NCBI RefSeq assembly: GCF_003177035.1
Contig: NZ_CP029488.1
Span: forward strand, 2,666,001 to 2,730,000
Length of the DNA: 64,000 nt
Direction of reading: 5' to 3'
Source: Salinisphaera sp. LB1
Lineage (GTDB): Bacteria > Pseudomonadota > Gammaproteobacteria > Nevskiales > Salinisphaeraceae
The position numbers were made by a program, and so were the translations under genes. Below, piece by piece: positions 29,525 to 38,450 of this stretch (the first letter of the stretch is position 1; each line of letters starts with the position of its first letter). Below the pieces are notes generated by a model, which saw only the letters and a program-made list of their open reading frames with translations, did not search any database and was not told the origin of the DNA.

Positions 29525-30462
29525 GCGTGGTGTTCACCTTTCCCGGGCAGGGGGCGCAGCGCCCCGGCATGCTCGCCGACTTGCCCGACAACGACGTCGT
29601 GGCCGAAACGCTGGCGACCGCCCGCGCCGCGCTCGGTGAAGACGTGTGCGCCCTGGATACGCGCGCGTCCCTGGCCGACACCCGGGCGGTGCAGATCGCG
29701 CTGTGCGTGGTGGGGGTCGCGGCCGCGCGCGATCTCATCCAAGCCGGCGCCGCGCCGGCCGCCGTGATAGGACTTTCCATTGGCGCCTGGCCGGCGGCGG
29801 TGGTCGCGGGCGCGATCGATTTTGCCGATGCGCTGCGGCTGGTGGCCGAACGCGGTCGCCTGATGGGCGAGGCCTATCCCGAAGGCTATGGCATGGTCGC
29901 CGTGATCGGCCTGTCGGTCGCGGCGGTCGGGGCGTTGCTCGATGAACTCAATATCGGGGCCGGGGCGGCCGACACCCTCTATCTGGCCAATGTAAACGCC
30001 GATCAGCAGATCGTGGTCGCCGGCGCCGATACCGCGCTGGCCCGGCTCGAACAGGCGGCTGCCGACACCGGGGCGCAACGGGTGGTGCGACTGGACATGG
30101 CCGTGCCGTCCCATTGTGCGTTGATGCAAACGCCGGCCGGCCAGCTGGACGCCATGGCCCGTGACGTGACTTTCCGCGAACCGCGGCTGGCTTGCTTCTC
30201 GGCCAATCGGCGTCGGCGCTTGTGGACCGGCGCGGAGATCCGCGACGATCTGGTGTGGAACATGGCGCGAACGGTGTATTGGGCCGATACCGCGCGCATC
30301 GTCGCCGAGGCCGGCTTCCGGCTGGCGGTGGAAATGCCGCCCGGCCACACGCTCACCCGCCTGCAGCCGCCGCTCGATCCGCCCGGCGAGGCGATCGCGC
30401 TGGCCGATACCGGCCGGGCGAACACGCGCGCCCTGGTTGCGCGTGTCCAGGCCGGTCTATAG
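29521..30462 (+). CDS. mdcH: Malonate decarboxylase epsilon subunit (malonyl-CoA:ACP transacylase)
   Basis: Loads malonyl groups on the holo-carrier protein to activate the enzyme. 313 residues, FabD-like fold. FTFPGQGAQRPGM is at the N-terminus, the nucleophile Ser86 in GLSIGAWPAAVV (MdcH form of GHSxG), and the catalytic His198 in VPSHCALM. ATG 29521 overlaps the mdcG stop, and a longer frame from 29212 is a shadow of mdcG. It is the last mdc gene; no transporter gene of the MdcF or MdcLM type follows. Confidence 0.94.
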   Translation: MSVVFTFPGQGAQRPGMLADLPDNDVVAETLATARAALGEDVCALDTRASLADTRAVQIALCVVGVAAARDLIQAGAAPAAVIGLSIGAWPAAVVAGAIDFADALRLVAERGRLMGEAYPEGYGMVAVIGLSVAAVGALLDELNIGAGAADTLYLANVNADQQIVVAGADTALARLEQAAADTGAQRVVRLDMAVPSHCALMQTPAGQLDAMARDVTFREPRLACFSANRRRRLWTGAEIRDDLVWNMARTVYWADTARIVAEAGFRLAVEMPPGHTLTRLQPPLDPPGEAIALADTGRANTRALVARVQAGL

Positions 30463-30597
30463 GGGCGTTTGCCGTTTCGACGGTCGCAGCGCGCGGCTGG
30501 CATACTACGCGTCGCTTGAATCGGCGCGCCGCCGCTCGCGGCGAACAGCCCGCGCGCTTGTCTCACCGTCCGCCGGCCGGTGCAAGGAGTTCTCTCG

Positions 30598-31812
30598 ATG
30601 ACCGAAACCGCCCAGAGCCGGGGCGAGCACGTGCTCATGGTCTGCGTGCTCGGCCTGCTGACGGCCGTCGCGCCGCTGTCGATCGATACCTATCTGCCGG
30701 CCATGCCGGCACTGGCACGCCAGTTCGCCGTCGACCCGGCCCATGTCCAGTACAGTCTGAGCCTGTTCTTCGTGGGGTTGGGCTTCGGCCAGTTGCTCTA
30801 TGGTCCGGTATCGGACCGGCACGGCCGGCGCCCGGTGCTGTATTTCGGGCTGGCGTTGTATCTGGTGGCGAGCCTCGCCTGCGCGTTGTCGATCTCGATC
30901 GATATGCTGATCGTGGCGCGCCTGGTGCAGGGGTTGGGTGCCGCGGCCGGGCCGGTGATGGCCCGGGCCATCGTGCGCGACCGTTTCCAGGGCTCGAAGG
31001 CGGCCAGTGTGATGTCGTTCGTGGTCATGGTCATGGGCGCCGCACCGCTGATCGCGCCCATGATCGGCAGCATGATTCTGTTCTTCGGCGAATGGCAGCT
31101 CATTTTCTGGATGCTTCTGGTCTATGCCATCGTTGCGCTGGCGAGCATTGCGCTGCTGTTGACCGAGTCGCATCCGCAGCGTCGGCGGGTGCGCGACCGC
31201 AGCCTGGTGTCGCAATACATCGGCTATCTTTCGCTGGTCACGCGGTTGCCGGTATTTCTCTATCTGGCCTGCGGCTCGCTGATGTTCGGCGCGCTGTTCT
31301 CGTACGTGGCCGCCAGTTCGTTCGTGTACGTGAACGAATTTGGCGTGGACGAATCGCTGTTCGGTTTCTATTTCAGTACCAACGTCGTGTCGATGCTGAT
31401 CGGCACCTTCACCAACGGGCGCATCGTCCAGCGTTTCGGCTATCGCACGCTGCTTGGCGTGGCGGTGGGCAATACGCTGGCCTGTGCCCTGATTCTGCTG
31501 GCGACCACATTGACCGGTTTCGGCGGCTTCTGGGGCGTGGCGGTGCCGTTGTTCTTCCTGTTGTCGACGGTTGGCGTTGCCGGGGCGAACACGGTCGCCG
31601 GGTTGCTCGATCTGGCGCCCGACGCCGCCGGCGCGGCATCGGCCCTGTTCGGCGTGTTCCAGTTCGCCTGTGGCGCCATCGCCACCTGGGGCGTGGGCCT
31701 GATCGGCGGCGATGCCCGGGCCATGGCGATCGTGATGACGGGCTCGGCCGGGGCGGCGTTTCTGGCGTATATGGCGCTGCGCCGCTGGGCCCCGGCGCCC
31801 GGCGACACCTGA
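30598..31812 (+). CDS. Bcr/CflA-family multidrug efflux MFS transporter
   Basis: 404 residues with about 12 membrane helices. The N-terminal PLSIDTYLPAMPALARQF and LFFVGLGFGQLLYGPVSDRHGRRPVL and the motif-C region VQGLGAAAGPVMARAIVRD are typical of the Bcr/CflA drug/H+ antiporters (bicyclomycin, chloramphenicol, cysteine export). ATG 30598 has AAGGAG eight bases upstream. It lies 135 bp after mdcH on the same strand but resembles efflux pumps, not malonate carriers. Confidence 0.88.
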   Translation: MTETAQSRGEHVLMVCVLGLLTAVAPLSIDTYLPAMPALARQFAVDPAHVQYSLSLFFVGLGFGQLLYGPVSDRHGRRPVLYFGLALYLVASLACALSISIDMLIVARLVQGLGAAAGPVMARAIVRDRFQGSKAASVMSFVVMVMGAAPLIAPMIGSMILFFGEWQLIFWMLLVYAIVALASIALLLTESHPQRRRVRDRSLVSQYIGYLSLVTRLPVFLYLACGSLMFGALFSYVAASSFVYVNEFGVDESLFGFYFSTNVVSMLIGTFTNGRIVQRFGYRTLLGVAVGNTLACALILLATTLTGFGGFWGVAVPLFFLLSTVGVAGANTVAGLLDLAPDAAGAASALFGVFQFACGAIATWGVGLIGGDARAMAIVMTGSAGAAFLAYMALRRWAPAPGDT

Positions 31813-31969
31813 GCGGCCGGTCCCTGCGGCTCGCGGCGATCGCCCGCGGGGGCGGGTGAGGCTTTGCCAGCGGCGGCCGGCATGCAACGAATGGCGGAGG
31901 GATGAACACGGCCATGGCAGCGGTTGCTATGTCAGGATAGCTGAATTGTCGTACCCGAGATGAACGCGC

Positions 31970-32884
31970 ATGTCCCTTCGTATTCTTTTTACCGGCGGCT
32001 CCGGCAAAGCCGGCCGCCATGTGGTGCCCTATCTGCTCGATCGCGGCCACACCGTGGTCAACATCGACCGGACGCCGCTGGATGACCCGCGAGTCCACAA
32101 CCTGACCGCCGACATCACCGATTCAGGCCAGATGTTCAATGCATTGACGGGCTATGCGCATCTCGGCGAGCTGGAACAGGCCGAGGGCGGGCCGAAGCCG
32201 TTCGATGCCGTGGTTCATTTCGCCGCCATCCCGCGCATTCTGGTCACGCCGGACAACGAGACCTATCGCATCAACACGGTGGGCACCTACAACGTACTCG
32301 AAGCGGCCACCAAGCTCGCGGTGCGCAAGATCGTGTTCGCCTCCTCGGAGACCACCTACGGCGTCTGTTTCGCCGAGGGCGAGGTCAAGCCGGAATTCCT
32401 GCCGGTCACCGAAGACCATCCGACCCGGCCCATCGACAGCTATGCCATGTCCAAGCTCTGCAACGAGGCGACCGCGGAAGTGTTCGCCCGGCGCAGCGGC
32501 GCGGATATTTATGGCCTGCGTATCGGCAATGTGATCGAGCCGCATGAATACGCGACTTTTTTCCCGCGCTATTTCGACGACCCGTCGCTGCGCCGCCGTA
32601 ATATATTCTGCTACATCGACGCCCGCGACCTGGGTCAGATCGTGGATCGCTGCCTGGCGACCGACGGGCTGGGCTACGAGGTTTTCAACGCCGGCAACGA
32701 TGACAACTCGGTCGACCTGACCACCACCGAGATCATTGAGGAATTCTATCCGGACGTGCCGGTGACCCGGGAGCTGGGCGAATACGAAGCACTGTATTCG
32801 AATCGCAAGATCCGCGATCTGCTGGGCTTCGAGGAACAGCATCCCTGGCATCGCTACGTGCGTTCGCCTCGACAGGACGACTGA
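31970..32884 (+). CDS. NAD-dependent epimerase/dehydratase (extended SDR)
   Basis: 304 residues with an N-terminal Rossmann motif TGGSGKAGRHV (about 8-18) and the catalytic SASSETTYG-like Ser/Thr segment (FASSETTYG). The YAMSK tetrad (Tyr/Lys, about 158-162) and substrate-pocket segment YIDARDLGQIVDRCLA also fit. It is of the UDP-sugar epimerase/uronate dehydrogenase type; the substrate is not evident. It stands alone between transporter genes. Confidence 0.82.
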   Translation: MSLRILFTGGSGKAGRHVVPYLLDRGHTVVNIDRTPLDDPRVHNLTADITDSGQMFNALTGYAHLGELEQAEGGPKPFDAVVHFAAIPRILVTPDNETYRINTVGTYNVLEAATKLAVRKIVFASSETTYGVCFAEGEVKPEFLPVTEDHPTRPIDSYAMSKLCNEATAEVFARRSGADIYGLRIGNVIEPHEYATFFPRYFDDPSLRRRNIFCYIDARDLGQIVDRCLATDGLGYEVFNAGNDDNSVDLTTTEIIEEFYPDVPVTRELGEYEALYSNRKIRDLLGFEEQHPWHRYVRSPRQDD

Positions 32885-33040
32885 GCCCGGGGGCAGGCCT
32901 TGCGCGCCGGCGGCGGGCGGGCAGCGATTCGCCGTTGATTCACGGCCCATCCGGCGATCGGACGGTAATGCACTGACGCACCGCGCGCCCGCGACGACCG
33001 ACTGGTAGTATCGCCGGTCGAATCCATCCGTCGCTGTGTT

Positions 33041-33916
33041 ATGTCGAGTTCTCGTCACACCGGCCTGGCGAGCCTGTGTGTGCTCCTTGCCGGCTCACTC
33101 TGGGGGGTGTACTGGGTGCCGGTCCGTGCGCTGGCGAGCGCGGGCCTGGTCGGGGCTCGAGGCTCGCTGCTGGTGGCGGGGGTCGCGTTTGTACTGTTGC
33201 TGATGGCCATGTGCGTTGTCCGTTCGCGCCCGGGCCGGATCGATCCGCTCGGTCTCGGTGCCAACGCCGCGGGTGGCGCGGCCTTCATGCTGTATTCGGT
33301 GGGTCTGGTGGAAGGGCGGATCAGCGCGGTGATCCTGTTGTTCTACCTGACGCCGGTATGGACCACTCTGATCACGGCGTTCGTGCTGCGCTGGCCGGTG
33401 CCGCGGCTGCGCTACGCGGTGATCGGGCTCGGCCTGATCGGGCTCGTGCTAGTGCTGGGCGTGCACGACGGCGTGCCGTTGCCGCGTGCGGTGGGCGAAT
33501 GGCTCGGCCTCGCGGCGGGCGCGCTGTGGTCGTTGGCCTCGGTCGGCATGCGGGTGCGCGGTGAAATGCCGCCGCTTGCCGGCAGCACGGTGTTCGCCGC
33601 AGGCGCGTTGATCGCGGGCGGGCTGCTCTGGCTGGTGCTCCCGATGGCGCCGGATGCGCCCGCCATCTCGTTCGATGCCGTATCCGCCGTCTGGGTGGTG
33701 GCCGCCGCATTGATCTGGTGGATCGGGTCGATGCTGGCGCTGGTCTGGGCGGCTGCCCGTCTCGAACCGGCCCGGGTCGGCATTCTGCTCATGAGCGAAG
33801 TGTTGGTCGGCGTGGTTTCGTCGGCGCTCTTCACAAACGAGACCTTGACCGCCGCCCAGATCGCCGGCGCCGCGCTGCTGCTGGCGGCGGGTCTTCTGGA
33901 CGCCTTGTCCGGTTGA
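33041..33916 (+). CDS. EamA/DMT-family membrane transporter
   Basis: 291 residues, almost entirely hydrophobic, with about ten membrane helices in two EamA repeats. The first begins LAGSLWGVYWVPVRALASAG and the second LGLAAGALWSLASVGMRVRGE. DMT transporters of this kind export amino acids or metabolites; the cargo cannot be read. It converges on the vanZ-like gene with a 9-bp gap. Confidence 0.82.
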   Translation: MSSSRHTGLASLCVLLAGSLWGVYWVPVRALASAGLVGARGSLLVAGVAFVLLLMAMCVVRSRPGRIDPLGLGANAAGGAAFMLYSVGLVEGRISAVILLFYLTPVWTTLITAFVLRWPVPRLRYAVIGLGLIGLVLVLGVHDGVPLPRAVGEWLGLAAGALWSLASVGMRVRGEMPPLAGSTVFAAGALIAGGLLWLVLPMAPDAPAISFDAVSAVWVVAAALIWWIGSMLALVWAAARLEPARVGILLMSEVLVGVVSSALFTNETLTAAQIAGAALLLAAGLLDALSG

Positions 33917-33925
33917 GTGGGTGGC

Positions 33926-35143
33926 CTATTCGGCTGCCGGTGGTGTATCGCGTACGGGCTTGATTCGCGCCCCGGCCGCGGTTTGGCCCGTCCCCGGGGA
34001 CACCGCTAGCCAGCCGAGTACCGTGGCGGCGCCGAGCGCGATCACCGCGTCGGTAATCTCGGCCGAACGGCCAGGCAGGTGGGTTTCGAGCACGCTGGTG
34101 GCGAACAGCCCGGCCGCGACCAGGGCGCCGGCGACGGCATGACGCGGGCCGGCCACGGTGATGAGCCAGACCAGGCTCGAATACAAAAAAACCTTGTCGG
34201 CCAGCGCCTGGGTATTGGCGGCCATCGATCCGTGCAGAATCGAGAAGAAGGGCAGCCAGCCGAATGCATGCCCGATCGGCTGCCAGTCGAAGGGCAGCAG
34301 GCGATCGCCGACGATCACCAGGCCCAGCAGTACGGCCAGCACACCGCCGGCCCATGCCCGCTGCCGGGTCGACAATACCAGCCAGGCGGCGACGGCGACC
34401 GGCAGCGCGACGAGTTCGGACAACGACAGCCGGTTGTGGGTGATGAGGATCTTGGCCGACAACATCGCGAGCATCACGGCCACGAGCAACCAGCGGCTGC
34501 GCCGGCGCCCGGCCAGATCGCGCAGCAGGGCCGCCACCACCGTCCAGGTGACCGCGTAGGACACGACGTCGAAGCCGTGCACGCTGGGATGGATGACGAC
34601 CGGCTTGATCGCCCGCCAGTAGGCGTGCAGGTCGATCGTGGGCACGTAGGGAAAAAGGCGGCAGGCGAGAAACGACAGCAGCAGCAGTGCGGCGGTCTGG
34701 CGTGCCGGTGAATTCATGTCGCCGGGCCGATCCAGCCACCGGGTCAGTGGCAGCGCCAGCAGCGCGCCGAACAGCGTACCGGCCACGTTCGCATAGACAT
34801 CGGTGAGCGTGGTGACGCGGCCGGTGTCGAAGAACTGGCTGATCTCGATGCCCACACACAGCACGGTGCCCAGCCCGGTTGCCCACAGTACCTGCCGCCA
34901 TGCGGGCCGTGCGTCATTCTGTGCCGCTACGCAAAACAGGCTCAGCGGGACATACAGGCCGATGTTCGCGATCAGGCCGGAAAACGGCTGATCGCGCATG
35001 TGGTCGCTGAGAAACAGTGTCCGGACCGCGGCCACCGGCGAGCCGCCGTGGAAAGCGAAGGGATAGAGCGAGCCATAGACAATGAAGATTGTCGCCGCCA
35101 GGCTGGCGTACACGAAGCGACGAGGCGAATTGAGCGACGGCAT
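33926..35143 (-). CDS. VanZ-like multi-helix membrane protein
   Basis: 405 residues from ATG 35143, with roughly nine to ten membrane helices. The N-terminal part carries a VanZ signature: ANIGLYVPLSLFCV, then GIEISQFFDTGRVTTLTDVYANVAGTLFGAL, with the conserved Glu, Arg, Asp and Asn. VanZ-like proteins confer low-level teicoplanin resistance in enterococci or occur with cell-envelope genes. The role here is unknown. It starts 31 bp after cdh on the same strand. Confidence 0.78.
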   Translation of the reverse strand: MPSLNSPRRFVYASLAATIFIVYGSLYPFAFHGGSPVAAVRTLFLSDHMRDQPFSGLIANIGLYVPLSLFCVAAQNDARPAWRQVLWATGLGTVLCVGIEISQFFDTGRVTTLTDVYANVAGTLFGALLALPLTRWLDRPGDMNSPARQTAALLLLSFLACRLFPYVPTIDLHAYWRAIKPVVIHPSVHGFDVVSYAVTWTVVAALLRDLAGRRRSRWLLVAVMLAMLSAKILITHNRLSLSELVALPVAVAAWLVLSTRQRAWAGGVLAVLLGLVIVGDRLLPFDWQPIGHAFGWLPFFSILHGSMAANTQALADKVFLYSSLVWLITVAGPRHAVAGALVAAGLFATSVLETHLPGRSAEITDAVIALGAATVLGWLAVSPGTGQTAAGARIKPVRDTPPAAE

Positions 35144-35174
35144 GACCGCTAGTCTAGCCTTACCGGCGAAACGC

Positions 35175-35954
35175 TTACGGGGCGCGAAAGCGATCAATGC
35201 CGGGCAGCACGCCACAGGCATGCGAGGACAGTTCCTCGGCCGAGCCGAAGTTGCCCGCGAGTCGATGCGTGCGCGTGGCAAGCAATACGGGGCCGGCACC
35301 GTTGACCGCGGTCAGCGCCATGCCGTAGTCGCCCATATGCTGTCGCGCATGGTCGTGGTCAGCCAACAGCCGCACAGCGCTCTCGCGCTCGAGCCGGTTG
35401 ATCGAAACCCGGCGGGCGATGTAGCGATGTCCTTGCAACGGTCGCGGCAGGGCGGCCCACTGCCGGCCGATCCGGTGCGCCATGGCGGTGAGCCGCTGCT
35501 TTACCATCGGATCGATACAGGAGATATGGATGTGCAGTTGGTTCTGGGTCCGCCCGTGGGGCGAGTTCAGGGCCAGCAGGATGTCATCGTCGGGGACCCG
35601 GTGCCCGAAACGTTGGGCCATGACACCCCGGTTGCGCCATGCCTCGGCGAAATAATGGGGCGTGCCGGGCGCGAGCACGGCCGGGCTTTCGATTCCGGTC
35701 ACGCGCCGGGTTGGAATCAGCAGATACTGCAGCGGCCCTACGAGATCCTTGAGCAGCGCATAGCCGCCGGCGGTATCGACGCGCGCGCAGGGGCCGGTGC
35801 CGTGATCAGCCCGGGCGGCGGGTACGCATTTGTCGTGCACGATATGCCAGAGCGCATTGGGATCGTGCGCGCAGGCGGTGCCCGCGGCGATCATGCCCAA
35901 CAGGCCGATCGCGGCCAGTAGCACAAGTGCGACTCGTGGGCGTGAAGGGCGCAT
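35175..35954 (-). CDS. cdh: CDP-diacylglycerol diphosphatase
   Basis: Hydrolyses CDP-diacylglycerol to CMP and phosphatidic acid at the membrane. 259 residues from ATG 35954. One N-terminal anchor/signal segment (about 8-29) is followed by CDP-DAG pyrophosphatase motifs: WHIVHDKC, FAEAWRNRG and the HIT-like catalytic QNQLHIHISCI (His-x-His). The upstream part of the open frame to 36044 is not family-like. It is followed by the VanZ-like gene, suggesting a small envelope-lipid unit. Confidence 0.88.
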   Translation of the reverse strand: MRPSRPRVALVLLAAIGLLGMIAAGTACAHDPNALWHIVHDKCVPAARADHGTGPCARVDTAGGYALLKDLVGPLQYLLIPTRRVTGIESPAVLAPGTPHYFAEAWRNRGVMAQRFGHRVPDDDILLALNSPHGRTQNQLHIHISCIDPMVKQRLTAMAHRIGRQWAALPRPLQGHRYIARRVSINRLERESAVRLLADHDHARQHMGDYGMALTAVNGAGPVLLATRTHRLAGNFGSAEELSSHACGVLPGIDRFRAP

Positions 35955-36246
35955 GACGTTCGACGGCGGTTCGAGGTGACCGAGCTTAGCGCAAGTGCCA
36001 TTGGTGTAGCACGGGATGCGTACGCGCCATGTTGCGTGCATCATGCACTCAGTTGCTCCGGGCCTGGAGGCCGGGCATGGCTTTGACGGTTGGTCGGCCT
36101 TGCAGGCAGGGGCTGCCGCTGATTCCGGACCCTCGAGTGCGCTGGCGTGCCTCGGCGTCTGTCTTGACTCGAGTCGCTCACGGCCGCCCGGGCGATCGGC
36201 GTCGCCGCGATCTTGCTATCGAATCGAACCATCCAATGGAGTGACC

Positions 36247-37215
36247 ATGGAATACCGCACACTGGGTCTGACCGACCTCAAGACCGCCCCGCTGATTTTC
36301 GGCGGTAACGTGTTCGGCTGGACGCTGAACGAAAAAGACAGCTTCGACATGATCGATGCCTGGCTGGATGCGGGCTTCAACATGATCGATACCGCCGACG
36401 TCTACTCGAAGTGGGCCGAGGGCCACGCCGGCGGGGAATCGGAAAGCCTGCTGGGGCGTTATTTCGCCGAACGCGGCAATCGCGATCGCATCGTGCTGGC
36501 GAGCAAGGTGGGCATGGAGATGCCCGGTCAGGGCCAGGGGCTGTCGCGCGACTGGATCACCACCGCGATCGAGAACTCGCTGCGGCGCCTGAATACCGAT
36601 TATCTCGATCTGTACTTCGCCCATACCCACGACGACAGCACGCCGATCCACGAAACCATGGCGGCTTTCGATCGGTTGATCGCCGACGGCAAGGTTCGCA
36701 ACATCGGGGCATCCAATTACGATGGCTCGCGCCTGGTGTCGGCGCTGGGCGCGGCCCGCGATCTGGAGGTGCCGCGCTATGAAGTGCTGCAGCCGTTCTA
36801 CAACCTCTACGACCGCTTCGACTTCGAGAATGATCTGGCCGAGATCTGCCGCGAGCACCAGCTCGGTGTGACCCCGTACTTCGCGCTGGCCAGCGGTTTC
36901 CTGACCGGCAAGTACCGCAGCCGCGCCGACGCCGAAGGCCGTGCGCGGGCACCGTTCGTGGACAAATACTTCGACGCGCGCGGCATGCGCATTCTCGATG
37001 CGCTGGACGCAGTGGCTGCGCGCTACGAGACCACGCCGGCCGCGATCTCGCTGGCCTGGCTGATCCAGCGGCCGAGCGTGACCGCGCCGATCGTGTCCGC
37101 GACGTCGATGTCCCAGTTCGACCAGCTGGTCGCCGCGACCTCGATCACCCTCGACGAACAGGCCCTCGCCGCGCTGGATGAAGCGAGCGCCACCGCGCCC
37201 GAAGAACGCGAATAA
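36247..37215 (+). CDS. Aldo/keto reductase
   Basis: 322 residues from ATG 36247 (GGAG just upstream). The family tetrad is visible: Asp in MIDTADVYSKW with Tyr, Lys in LASKVG, and His in YFAHTHDD. The cofactor segment PIVSATSMSQFDQLV is near the C-terminus. It is of the Tas/YajO/YghZ class. Next to it, in the same orientation, lies a second, only distantly related aldo/keto reductase. The long upstream frame to 36016 is not coding by similarity. Confidence 0.87.
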   Translation: MEYRTLGLTDLKTAPLIFGGNVFGWTLNEKDSFDMIDAWLDAGFNMIDTADVYSKWAEGHAGGESESLLGRYFAERGNRDRIVLASKVGMEMPGQGQGLSRDWITTAIENSLRRLNTDYLDLYFAHTHDDSTPIHETMAAFDRLIADGKVRNIGASNYDGSRLVSALGAARDLEVPRYEVLQPFYNLYDRFDFENDLAEICREHQLGVTPYFALASGFLTGKYRSRADAEGRARAPFVDKYFDARGMRILDALDAVAARYETTPAAISLAWLIQRPSVTAPIVSATSMSQFDQLVAATSITLDEQALAALDEASATAPEERE

Positions 37216-37287
37216 TCAACCCACGGCCGGTCGCGTCGCGCCCACGGCGCGGCCAGCTATCCATCCGTCAATGCTCAGGAGGACGAG

Positions 37288-38274
37288 ATGAGCGATTTCA
37301 AGCATTCCGGACCACGCCTGGACCGCATGGGATTCGGCGGCGCGCCATTAGGCGATATGTTCGCCCATTCCGACGACGACCGCGCCCGCGAGACCCTGGC
37401 CACTGCCTGGGATCATGGTATCCGGTATTACGATACGGCCCCGCATTACGGCGCCGGCCTGTCGGAGCAGCGCTTCGGCTCGTTCCTGGCGCGCCGGCCG
37501 CGTTCCGAGTACGTGTTGTCGACCAAGGTCGGGCGTGTGCTGGAGCCCGCCGACGCGCCCGAGGCCACCGGCCCGTTCGTGGGCGGACTGTATTTCAAGC
37601 GCCGCATGGATTATTCCTACGACGGCGCCAGGCAGGCCGTGCACGACAGCCTCCAGCGCCTGGGCGTGGGCTATCTGGATATCGTCTATATCCACGACCT
37701 GTCGCCGGACGCGCTCGGCGACGCCTGGACCGAGCATTTCGCCACCGCGATGTCGGGCGCGGCGGTCGCGCTCACGGAAATGCGCGACCAGGGCCTCATC
37801 CATGGCTGGGGCCTGGGCGTGAATACCATCGAGCCGTGTCTGCGCACGCTCGACGAAGCGGACCCGGATATCTTTCTGCTGGCCACCCAGTACCATCTGT
37901 TGAACACGGCCGGTGCCGACGCGCTGTTTCCGCGCTGTCTGGAGCGGGATGTCAGCGTGGTAGTCGGGGCGCCGTTCGGCTCGGGATTGCTCGCCGGCGG
38001 CGATCACTATCTGTACGAAAAGGCCGCCGCCGAGCCGGTCCGCATTCGCGATCGTATGGCCGAGATCTGTGCGGCGCACAATGTCGACCTGAAGGCCGCC
38101 GCGCTGCAGTTCGCGGCCGCGCACCCGGCGGTGGATTCGATCATCCCGGGCGCGAGCAAGCCCGAACGCATTCCCCAGAACAAGACGTTGTTCGAGACCG
38201 ATATTCCGGCCGAGCTCTGGGCCGAGTTCAAGCGCGAGGGGTTGTTGCCGGAATCGGCGCACGTGCCGGACTAG
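37288..38274 (+). CDS. Aldo/keto reductase (D-threo-aldose 1-dehydrogenase-like)
   Basis: 328 residues; AGGAGGA precedes the ATG. The N-terminal GFGGAPLGDMF, YYDTAPHYGAGLSEQRFG (Asp, Tyr), LSTKVGRVL (Lys), YIHD (His) and the C-terminal IIPGASKPERI match the aldose/L-fucose dehydrogenase branch. It probably oxidises a free aldose such as fucose or arabinose with NAD(P)+, but this is family inference. It lies 72 bp after the other aldo/keto reductase and has a strong terminator. Confidence 0.85.
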   Translation: MSDFKHSGPRLDRMGFGGAPLGDMFAHSDDDRARETLATAWDHGIRYYDTAPHYGAGLSEQRFGSFLARRPRSEYVLSTKVGRVLEPADAPEATGPFVGGLYFKRRMDYSYDGARQAVHDSLQRLGVGYLDIVYIHDLSPDALGDAWTEHFATAMSGAAVALTEMRDQGLIHGWGLGVNTIEPCLRTLDEADPDIFLLATQYHLLNTAGADALFPRCLERDVSVVVGAPFGSGLLAGGDHYLYEKAAAEPVRIRDRMAEICAAHNVDLKAAALQFAAAHPAVDSIIPGASKPERIPQNKTLFETDIPAELWAEFKREGLLPESAHVPD

Positions 38275-38347
38275 GGCGTCCGCGTCCGCGCCTATCGGGA
38301 TAGGCTCCAAGACCGCTTTTAGCGTCTTGGATGCCACCCACCGAGCC

Positions 38348-38379
38348 GGCCCGATCAGCCCGATCGGGCCGCTTTTTTT
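38348..38379 (+). terminator. Terminator after the second aldo/keto reductase
   Basis: A 9-bp stem GGCCCGATC/GATCGGGCC, loop AGCCC, then GC and seven T. It lies upstream of the chosen ggt start and argues against a ggt start at 38331. Confidence 0.9.
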
Positions 38380-38450
38380 GGACCGGCGGGGTGCTGGCGA
38401 TGGAACGGGCGGGCTATAGTGCCCCCATCATTCAGATCATGATCGGTTTC

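Noticed and set aside
30598-31812. The MFS gene after mdcH as the malonate transporter
   Set aside because: Its motifs are those of Bcr/CflA drug exporters and a 135-bp gap with its own ribosome site separates it from mdcH.
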